Source of the DNA: Bacteroides sp. UBA7333
GTDB lineage: Bacteria > Bacteroidota > Bacteroidia > Bacteroidales > Bacteroidaceae
Direction: 5' to 3'
Length of the DNA stretch: 22,755 bases
NCBI GenBank assembly: GCA_002471195.1
Contig: DKPN01000025.1
Location: 1-22,755 of the forward strand
Part shown: positions 7,226 to 14,052 of the stretch, piece by piece
Position numbering within the stretch: the first letter of the stretch is position 1
How the letters are laid out: each line of letters starts with the position of its first letter
Notes under the pieces: generated by a model
The model's input: only the letters and a program-made list of their open reading frames with translations
Told to the model about the DNA's origin: nothing
Databases searched by the model: none
Made by a program: the position numbers and the translations under genes

Positions 7226-8287
7226 TTAAATGCCGATGCGCGGATAAACATATTTGTCGAGTGGAGATGTAAATCGCAAACCGATAGAGGTAAAAAACGA
7301 AACAAGATCATCGGCAAAGTTATCTTCAAACGTTTCATCGAAAGAGGATAAGCGTCTATAATCATGGGCGTCGACAGCATAATACTTCACAAAATCTTTG
7401 CCGGCTATCTTGAATGTCCAATCAAAAGGATTGGCATAAATCATCATCGACATGGTTTGCGGATCGAAACTCGGAATGTCAATGCGTTTTAGATGATACC
7501 CGGGGAGCTGAACTACATAAAACTGCCCATTGTTGCTTATCACATACCCTATCGATTTTCGATTGCGATGTTCGGTGATAAACACATGTTGCGGCACAAC
7601 ATCGATGGGTAGTTCTATTTTGCGTACATAGGGCCGTCCAAGCATCTGCTTCACATGAAAGAGTTGATTGTTATTATCGACAAACAAATAGCCCTCATCA
7701 TACTCTTTCTTTACAGATGGATTGCCCGATAGGCTTTTTGAAGGAAAAGAGAATCCTTTTTTTATCATCATATCTGTAAATCGTGCACTTTTATCTGGAT
7801 TGATCATATTGGTTTGGGCATCGATAAACTCGATGCCTTTCTTGTTGATTCGAAAGATATCGGTTGGTGTTTCTAATTGAACACGCTGCGAAGCCGATTC
7901 CATCATTTGATATACACCCACTTTAGGAGTATTTAAATCGCGTGGCGAACTACGCCAGAAAAAGGTTTCGTGCTGCGAATCTCTATAATTGGTGGCTACC
8001 CCTTTTACACTATCAGGAAATTTTTCGTCTTTTAAAAGCTGACGTGCATAGAAGAATGGCAGTAAACTATCGGCTTGTGCTTGCGTGTAAGCCATCTTTT
8101 TTGTATCGGTATTCACCCGTTTTCCATCGTGAGTAGACGAAACAATGAAGTCATCGATCAGTGTACTATAAAGCACAAATGTTGGATTGCTTTTTTTGGA
8201 GTTCAACATCGACAAACACCATGGCAACTGCCAAGCAACTAGCATGATAAGAATGAGAATAAAAAATATAGAACCTAATTTTTTCAT
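7226..8287 (-). CDS. DUF4857 family membrane-anchored protein
   Basis: 353 residues. A single N-terminal hydrophobic helix (residues about 4-24, LGSIFFILILIMLVAWQLPW) anchors the protein in the inner membrane and leaves a large periplasmic domain, which appears to be mostly beta-strand (KEYDEGYLFVDNNNQLFHVK, IGYVISNNGQFYVVQLPGY). The sequence fits the DUF4857 family, which in Bacteroidales usually accompanies an ABC ATPase/permease pair. It is the last gene of the eight-gene operon, 21 nt after the permease gene. It may be a periplasmic accessory or ligand-sensing part of that transporter. This role comes from gene order; nothing in the sequence shows an enzymatic site. Confidence 0.75.
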   Translation of the reverse strand: MKKLGSIFFILILIMLVAWQLPWCLSMLNSKKSNPTFVLYSTLIDDFIVSSTHDGKRVNTDTKKMAYTQAQADSLLPFFYARQLLKDEKFPDSVKGVATNYRDSQHETFFWRSSPRDLNTPKVGVYQMMESASQRVQLETPTDIFRINKKGIEFIDAQTNMINPDKSARFTDMMIKKGFSFPSKSLSGNPSVKKEYDEGYLFVDNNNQLFHVKQMLGRPYVRKIELPIDVVPQHVFITEHRNRKSIGYVISNNGQFYVVQLPGYHLKRIDIPSFDPQTMSMMIYANPFDWTFKIAGKDFVKYYAVDAHDYRRLSSFDETFEDNFADDLVSFFTSIGLRFTSPLDKYVYPRIGI

Positions 8288-8308
8288 ATTTTTTGCTGTT
8301 TATAGTTC

Positions 8309-8980
8309 TTAATCTTGCTTTCCTTCTTTAAAACGGCTTACCGAAAGAAAAGCAAGGGATGTAGAGAATAGAATAAATAACACAATGTAGCCGATAAAAG
8401 AGTTGTAGGCTTCGCCGTCGGCCGACATAAAGAGTATACGCAATAGCAATACAGATATTATCATGTATAGAATGCGGCGACGCCAAGTAGGCTCTAACAC
8501 AATCCATGCAGTGAGTAGATACGAAAAAAGACCAGCCAGAAACCAAATCAATGCAGTAAGCAAAATATGACGAATCATTTCGATCACTAATATTTGATGA
8601 AAAAACAGAGCAAAATAGATCAGTGTCAAACCAAACAGGGCAATTAGAGAAAACATCCCGTAGCCCAACATAGAGGCAATCATCCGGGTGGCATCAAAAG
8701 GCAAATGGAGTGTCAGCTTTAATTGCTTTCGTTGCATTTCGGGCACAAACTGTGTTACAGCCAAGGCAATACCGATAATTAAAGGGATGTAATTGATCAT
8801 TGTAATAAATAAAGCATCGCGCTGAATCATCACTTCCCATATATGCACGGCACCCTTCATCTCAATCATACGAAAAAGATTATAAATAAGAAATGTAGAA
8901 AAACCGAAAAGTGTGAGAAAAGATAGAAGTAAAACCCACTTTGTTTTAATCCATTCTTTATAGAAAATAGCTTGTATCAT
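8309..8980 (-). CDS. ABC-2-like transporter permease
   Basis: 223 residues with six predicted membrane helices: about 16-36, 60-80, 105-128, 133-165 (probably two) and 170-215 (two), separated by short polar loops. The N-terminus (MIQAIFYKEWIKTKW) has the amphipathic 'KEW.k.rw' start typical of ABC-2 type permeases. It lies 18 nt downstream of the ATP-binding subunit gene and probably forms the membrane part of the same transporter. Substrate and direction cannot be read from sequence; ABC-2-like permeases are mostly exporters, which does not exclude a regulatory or extraction role here. Confidence 0.75.
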   Translation of the reverse strand: MIQAIFYKEWIKTKWVLLLSFLTLFGFSTFLIYNLFRMIEMKGAVHIWEVMIQRDALFITMINYIPLIIGIALAVTQFVPEMQRKQLKLTLHLPFDATRMIASMLGYGMFSLIALFGLTLIYFALFFHQILVIEMIRHILLTALIWFLAGLFSYLLTAWIVLEPTWRRRILYMIISVLLLRILFMSADGEAYNSFIGYIVLFILFSTSLAFLSVSRFKEGKQD

Positions 8981-8998
8981 TGTATTGAATTGTTTCGA

Positions 8999-9883
8999 TT
9001 AATATTTACCGGTTAAACCAATGAAGGCATCTTCGAGATTTAACAATTCGGCATTGAAATTTTGATAAGGCACTTGTTGACTATCAAAATATTGGCGAGC
9101 CTCATCGGGAGGTAAAAAGGTAAAGGCTTCTAGTTGGGAGCCAATGCGCGAAGGATTATAGAATTGAGACGATTCTTCAAAATTGTATCCGTCGGCTATG
9201 TCGCAACTGATTCGTCGAAACGTACTCAACAATTTATCAATCGGCTGCTGAATGAGTATTTTTCCATAATCCATGATAATGCAATCATCAATCAATCGCT
9301 CCATATCTTGAATGATATGAGAGGTAAGAAAAACAGTTTTATCTTCGCTACGAGCATACTCTTTTAAATAGTCGACAAACAATCGACGGTAGCCCGGATC
9401 GAGTCCTAACGAAAAGTCATCGAGAATAAGAAGTTCCGGGTCTTGTGCCAAAATCAATCCCAAAGCAACTTGAGAACGTTGACCGCACGACATACGTGAT
9501 ATTTTTTGTTTGGGCGCAACCTTCAATCGGCTCATCAATTCATAATATGCTTCACGCTTCCAATTGGGATAAAAACGTGAATAGAACTTTTCTATCTGCT
9601 CAATATTCATAAAATCGTATTGCACATGTCCTTCGATCAGCAAGCCTATTTTCGAACGCAAGGAGGGAGACATAGTAGTGATATTTTCACCAAAAATCAG
9701 GCACTCTCCTTGTTGTGGTTTTAGGTAGCCACTAAGAATATTTATTGAGGTTGTTTTGCCCGTTCCGTTCTTTCCCAAGAGGCCTAATATCTTACCTTTG
9801 GGCACAGAAAAGCTTAGATCTTGATAGATCAAACGTTTGCCGTAACTATGAGTCAAGTTACGACATTCTATAATATGTTCCAT
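8999..9883 (-). CDS. ABC transporter ATP-binding protein
   Basis: 294 residues. Walker A is GKNGTGKT (37-44). The signature is MSCGQRSQ (131-138) instead of LSGGQ. Walker B is LLILDD (151-156), the D-loop is LGLD (159-162) and the switch histidine is H189. An A-loop tyrosine is seen at 14 (HSYGKR). The usual catalytic glutamate after Walker B is aspartate (D156, in ILDDFSLGLD). I recall this variant from a Bacteroidota subgroup, so it need not mean loss of activity. The C-terminal about 75 residues (FRRISCDIADGYNFE onward) form an extra domain. It probably energises the adjacent six-helix permease. Gaps are 8 nt to the PepSY gene and 18 nt to the permease gene. Confidence 0.9.
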   Translation of the reverse strand: MEHIIECRNLTHSYGKRLIYQDLSFSVPKGKILGLLGKNGTGKTTSINILSGYLKPQQGECLIFGENITTMSPSLRSKIGLLIEGHVQYDFMNIEQIEKFYSRFYPNWKREAYYELMSRLKVAPKQKISRMSCGQRSQVALGLILAQDPELLILDDFSLGLDPGYRRLFVDYLKEYARSEDKTVFLTSHIIQDMERLIDDCIIMDYGKILIQQPIDKLLSTFRRISCDIADGYNFEESSQFYNPSRIGSQLEAFTFLPPDEARQYFDSQQVPYQNFNAELLNLEDAFIGLTGKY

Positions 9884-9891
9884 TTATTACT

Positions 9892-10482
9892 TTATAATGT
9901 GAAAAGAATGATGATAGGAATTAAAATTCCGGTCAATAATAAAATACCGCCACGTCCTAGGAAACCTTTGTTCCCTTTCATCATAGTAAATCCTGAAATT
10001 ACCACAATAACCATAGCGATACAAAAGAAATCAGAAAACCAAGTCCACCACTTCGAAGGATTATAGTGAAGCTTTACCATGTCGGTCACCAAAGGTCGTT
10101 TCGAGAGTTTTTCTACAAATCCTTCGCCACTGACCTGATTTAATTCGAGCGACGATCCTCCTTTAATGAAAACTTTCAATTGATTTTCTTTGGGATAATA
10201 ATGTTTGGTATATGAATCGGCCAAGTCATAATCGACAAGCAGGTGGCGTACCTCTTGCACCGTAAGTTTATGTCCTGCAGGATATTGATGATCGCTAAAT
10301 TCAATTCGATCTACTGTATAATGAACATTCAATGAGTCGCGATGATTCATATAAATGCCAGATATACAATAAATAATTAATATGCCTGCAAAAAAATAAG
10401 ATAGATCGCGATGAACGAATCGACTCCATTTACGGAATCGACTCATTGCTTTTGACTTGTCCTTTTCTTTATCTTTACTCAT
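9892..10482 (-). CDS. PepSY-associated transmembrane protein
   Basis: 196 residues. A basic N-terminus (KDKEKDKSKAMSRFRKW) precedes a first membrane helix (about 27-46), bordered by histidines H24 (FVHRDLSYFFAG) and H47 (IYMNHRD). A periplasmic PepSY-like region (about 55-135) leads to two C-terminal helices (about 150-168 and 178-196), with H139 just before them. Histidines at helix ends in PepSY-TM proteins are often haem ligands in iron-chelate reductases, so a haem-b-dependent reduction step on imported iron is plausible but unproven. It lies between the OB-fold-like lipoprotein and the ABC ATPase, which supports a role in processing the ligand taken in by the upstream receptor. Confidence 0.85.
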   Translation of the reverse strand: MSKDKEKDKSKAMSRFRKWSRFVHRDLSYFFAGILIIYCISGIYMNHRDSLNVHYTVDRIEFSDHQYPAGHKLTVQEVRHLLVDYDLADSYTKHYYPKENQLKVFIKGGSSLELNQVSGEGFVEKLSKRPLVTDMVKLHYNPSKWWTWFSDFFCIAMVIVVISGFTMMKGNKGFLGRGGILLLTGILIPIIILFTL

Positions 10483-10496
10483 TTTGGGGAAGAATA

Positions 10497-11072
10497 TTAT
10501 AATATTTCGTATCCGGTAGCTTCAATATGGTAGAACGACAAATAGTCTTTGCCACTCTTTTCTTGCTCTGCTTTAATGCGGTTACGAAAACCTTCAATTC
10601 TCTCTAAAGCAGTATTACCATTTTCGCCACGTGCCTTCTTTTCAGTGCTGCAACCAGCTTCGCCTTCTCCATGCTTTTCGGCAGTTTTTGCTTTTTCTTT
10701 GTCTTCCCATGCCTTAAGGTAAGCCTCATCGATACGCGACTCAACCAATTTACCTTTTACACGAACAATGCTATTAACACATTTTTGGTCGAACGCACCT
10801 AAATCGCCCGATTCAATGCGAATGGTATTAGCATCGTCGCTTCCCATTAAGAAGATTTTTCGTCCTCCATGTTTGCAGATGTGCGTACATACACCTTCTA
10901 ACTCAACTTCTTCGCCTATCAGTGCATCGCCATTAGCTAAAACATCGTCTACTTGATAAACTGTTTCAACGGGTGTTGTTGTGGTTTCATTGTTAGTTTT
11001 GTTACCCGATTTGCAAGAAAATACCATTAAGCTAACAGCGAGCATCATGGCGATAATAGAAAACTTTTTCAT
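10497..11072 (-). CDS. Lipoprotein with OB-fold-like domain and Cys/His motif
   Basis: 191 residues. Signal peptide with a lipobox ending in C20 (SLMVFSCKSG), a Thr/Asn-rich linker (about 22-36), then a beta-rich region (about 38-115: VLANGDALIGEEVELEGVCT, IFLMGSDDANTIRIESGDLG, VRVKGKLVES) with the strand pattern of OB-fold domains. The motif CTHICKHGG (C62, H65, C66, H68) sits at the end of the second strand, and further cysteines lie at 98 and 141. Residues about 120-175 are charged and helical. The Cys/His cluster could bind a metal or form a redox pair, which is inference. It lies between the outer-membrane barrel and the PepSY gene, so a periplasmic relay or chaperone role fits. Confidence 0.75.
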   Translation of the reverse strand: MKKFSIIAMMLAVSLMVFSCKSGNKTNNETTTTPVETVYQVDDVLANGDALIGEEVELEGVCTHICKHGGRKIFLMGSDDANTIRIESGDLGAFDQKCVNSIVRVKGKLVESRIDEAYLKAWEDKEKAKTAEKHGEGEAGCSTEKKARGENGNTALERIEGFRNRIKAEQEKSGKDYLSFYHIEATGYEIL

Positions 11073-11100
11073 AATTGTATATTTTATTTTTTGTTTTAAT

Positions 11101-12699
11101 TTAAAAATTCACGCCCAATCTAAAAGATAGGTTTTGTTGGTTATTAATGTTAGCCGACGATAACATCGTTTCAGAATCATAATGAACTTCCACAAAAGAT
11201 TGCAATTTACCAATAGGCATTGCCACTCTTACAGTAGCTCCCGCTACAAATCGATTTGAAGTAAGATAATCGTACTCGCGATTTAAGAACTCATTTTGAT
11301 AACGCATAGTTCCGCCTTGGCTGTTGGCAGAAAAACTACCATCAAAAGCTTTATTGCCCCTGCCCGATTTATAAGCTAAATGTAGATCGATCATAAAATT
11401 AATCTGTCGGAAGTTGAATTGATGTATTGCATTGGCATTGTACTGAAACTGTTTTAATTTCTGTTTACGGTAATGAGGATATACCATTGCCGTGATATTA
11501 CGAATATCCATCCCCGAACCCAACTTGAATGTCCATAAAGGAGCATTATTAAAATTGCCAAAGGAGAGTGAATATTCTGCATACAAGGTAGTTAGATTCT
11601 TTTTACCGACCAAATTCTCGCCATAATATTTTATGATACTATTTCCATTGGTGCCGGTTTCGGTGCGCCACAGGTTTTCATAATTATCTATTTTGCGAAT
11701 ATGAGCATTAAAATGCAATGAATGAAATGCGTGGCCGTGCGTATAGTTGATGCGCAACTGCTCGCTTAAGGTATACCCCGAATGGTGAGTAAAGAGCACA
11801 TTGGAGGTTCCTTTTTTTCCATAATAACCATTTAAACTCCCCCAAACCGTTTCGCTGAAAACAGAGAATGTATCAGTGGGTTTAAACTCCAATTGGAATC
11901 CCGCATGATGTATGTTCTCAACAAATGGAGTGTTCGATCCTTTGGTGGTGTATCCATTCGAATCGAACAGTTCTTGAACACCACTAAAAGCCCCATAGTT
12001 GATTAAAGAAAAATATTGTTGATCGGTGGTTCCATATATATTGAAGTTTACACTTTCTATATAACGATTATAACGATAATGTGCACTCAAGGTAAAATGT
12101 TTTGCTACAAAATAGGATATACCGGCAGTAACATTCATTGCCAACACTTTGTTGGTGTGACGCAAATCTTTGGTACGAGCCATGTTTATGGCATGATAAT
12201 CGAATTTTGTTCCCAAAGCAAAGTGTTTTGATAATCGATAACCCAAAGCACCCAATATTTGGTAATGTTCGAATTTACGGTTTGCTAAATTAGCCTCATC
12301 CATAAATGTAATATCGAAAGGCATCGCAGAGGGATTGTAAAAAGCCGAACCTACCACATCTTGCTCTTGGCCCATGCTAAATGAAGCACATCCATAGAGC
12401 ATGGCATCGGGCGACAAACGATAATACGACTCACCATATAATCTGTAATCATTGCGATTGCTTGCTTTATTATATTGCAAGGTATTCCCTCTTTCGTATT
12501 GATAAGCAGCATAAGCTCGACCGGCTACATAGATCGGCATTTCAAAAAGACGTGAAGGATTCTCGCCAGTTTGCCAACCCACAGAATCGATGGCTAAATC
12601 AAAATCATAGGAAAGCTCCTTTCTCTTTTCTTGACTAGCAAGAAAAGAGAAAGGCATTGCAGTTAAAATAAAAGCCAGTATCGTGAGCGCTTTATTCAT
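11101..12699 (-). CDS. DUF6850 family outer-membrane beta-barrel protein
   Basis: 532 residues. Signal peptide MNKALTILAFILTAMPFSFL, then a short region typical of the family (SVGWQTGENPSRLFEMPIYV) and about 450 residues of alternating polar/aromatic strands (YRLYGESYYRLSPDAMLYGC, HFTLSAHYRYNRYIESVNFN) that end in a strand with a terminal aromatic (LSFRLGVNF), the usual outer-membrane insertion signal. It probably forms a barrel in the outer membrane beside the TonB receptor. No plug domain is present, so it is not itself a TonB-dependent receptor. A 16-bp perfect inverted repeat covers codons about 16-28. Its start is 10 nt after the DUF4876 stop. Confidence 0.85.
   Translation of the reverse strand: MNKALTILAFILTAMPFSFLASQEKRKELSYDFDLAIDSVGWQTGENPSRLFEMPIYVAGRAYAAYQYERGNTLQYNKASNRNDYRLYGESYYRLSPDAMLYGCASFSMGQEQDVVGSAFYNPSAMPFDITFMDEANLANRKFEHYQILGALGYRLSKHFALGTKFDYHAINMARTKDLRHTNKVLAMNVTAGISYFVAKHFTLSAHYRYNRYIESVNFNIYGTTDQQYFSLINYGAFSGVQELFDSNGYTTKGSNTPFVENIHHAGFQLEFKPTDTFSVFSETVWGSLNGYYGKKGTSNVLFTHHSGYTLSEQLRINYTHGHAFHSLHFNAHIRKIDNYENLWRTETGTNGNSIIKYYGENLVGKKNLTTLYAEYSLSFGNFNNAPLWTFKLGSGMDIRNITAMVYPHYRKQKLKQFQYNANAIHQFNFRQINFMIDLHLAYKSGRGNKAFDGSFSANSQGGTMRYQNEFLNREYDYLTSNRFVAGATVRVAMPIGKLQSFVEVHYDSETMLSSANINNQQNLSFRLGVNF
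12618..12654 (-). repeat. 16-bp perfect inverted repeat inside the start of the DUF6850 gene
   Basis: Arms 12618-12633 (CCTTTCTCTTTTCTTG) and 12639-12654 are exact reverse complements, with loop ACTAG. The repeat is purine-rich on one arm and pyrimidine-rich on the other. It covers nucleotides 46-82 of the coding sequence, across the signal-peptide end. It could form a stable stem in the mRNA. Confidence 0.8.
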
Positions 12700-12709
12700 T
12701 TAAGATAGA

Positions 12710-14026
12710 TTATTTTAAAGAGGACATAGCTCTTTGATGAAAGTCATTGGATGAGTTGTTTGTATCCATATATACAATCGTTGCCCCATTGCGAATACTT
12801 TGTTCGGCATCAATGCCCGATTCATCGGTAGTACCATTTAGCGATTTTGTGCCTAAGCTATATTGATATACGATTTTACCCTTGTTCGAAGCAATGGCTT
12901 CGGTAGCCTCTTTATCTACATTTCTATAAAGAGTATAACCCTTGCCGGAGCTTAATGAGATAGAACCGCCATCGACAGCCGTAGGAAAGCGTTTGCTATT
13001 GTTAGAAGCACCATAGTTAAATACTTCAATGGCATCGACTACCCATGACATTGGTACTTTTTTTCTCACTTGCGTAGCCGATCCATTATATAAATTCACA
13101 TTATCGGCATCGGCATTGAATGCTTGGGGAGTAACTCCTTCGGGAGCGAACAAGAAAAATGCCGGACTAGTGTTACTAACAGCCCAAGCGTTGCCCGTGC
13201 CATATCGAAATCCTGATAAATAATGCGAAGTCGATATGTTAGACGATGGTGCCGGATGATAGTTTATATTGGTATATGCTTCGGGAGCATAGGTCACATA
13301 AAATTCTGAACTACTTAAATCGACAGAATTGCTATATGTCTGTGTATTATCATTTGCATTATTGAAGGCTACAACTACTTGTTGACGAGGCTCAATAATG
13401 GTAGAATTGGGAAAATAGAAGAATCCTAATCCGGCAGGAATCCACCCTTCTGACTCATAAAATAAGGAACCATTTACCACATCTGCATTGGCAATTGTCG
13501 AGTTGTAAGGAATAGTGATGCCTAAACAGATGTTTTGAAGTTGCGCCGGATCATCCGAATTATTGTAAAGAATCACATATTTATCGAAGTGAAAACTACC
13601 CGATCCATCGTTTTTTTGACAACCGCCTACATACAACTCTTTAATAATGACTTGGCTCATTTGTGTTTCTAAAAGAGATAGAACAGAGGAAACATTTTCT
13701 TGGTCGGTAACGGCAAAGTTATTTAAAGACCCACTAAAAATAATATGTTTGCCCGAAACGCTTTTTTTATCGGTAACGTTAATTTCGTAAATACCCACTG
13801 GCAATTGGAACATAGCTCGTCCATTGGCATCGGTCAATGAGGTGTAGGTATTGCCCAACGATGATTTGGCTTGTACAGAGACTTCTGCTAGACTGGAAAC
13901 ATCTGCATTAGCAGGATATTTTAATTGAATGGTAACAGGTATCACACGATAGATATCGGGATCATCATTGTTGCACGATGCAATGATCAATACAAGTGAT
14001 AATAACAAGAGATAAAGTTTTTTCAT
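12710..14026 (-). CDS. DUF4876 family lipoprotein
   Basis: 438 residues. Lipoprotein signal peptide with the modified cysteine at C18 (LVLIIASCNNDDPD). Residues about 25-110 form a carboxypeptidase-regulatory or PEGA-like beta-sandwich (VTIQLKYPAN, DANGRAMFQLPVGIYEINVT). The rest (about 125-438) is the DUF4876 part, with a lamin-tail-like beta-rich core (VIIKELYVGGCQKNDGSGSF, DKYVILYNNSDDPAQLQNIC). The protein is probably attached to the outer membrane, and surface exposure is likely for Bacteroidota lipoproteins with an acidic stretch after the cysteine (NNDDPD). It follows the TonB receptor gene by 26 nt and is its likely partner, analogous to SusD/HmuY-type binding lipoproteins. That analogy is inference. 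Confidence 0.85.
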   Translation of the reverse strand: MKKLYLLLLSLVLIIASCNNDDPDIYRVIPVTIQLKYPANADVSSLAEVSVQAKSSLGNTYTSLTDANGRAMFQLPVGIYEINVTDKKSVSGKHIIFSGSLNNFAVTDQENVSSVLSLLETQMSQVIIKELYVGGCQKNDGSGSFHFDKYVILYNNSDDPAQLQNICLGITIPYNSTIANADVVNGSLFYESEGWIPAGLGFFYFPNSTIIEPRQQVVVAFNNANDNTQTYSNSVDLSSSEFYVTYAPEAYTNINYHPAPSSNISTSHYLSGFRYGTGNAWAVSNTSPAFFLFAPEGVTPQAFNADADNVNLYNGSATQVRKKVPMSWVVDAIEVFNYGASNNSKRFPTAVDGGSISLSSGKGYTLYRNVDKEATEAIASNKGKIVYQYSLGTKSLNGTTDESGIDAEQSIRNGATIVYMDTNNSSNDFHQRAMSSLK

Positions 14027-14052
14027 TTTCGTTTGTTTTAGCTAGTTTATAA

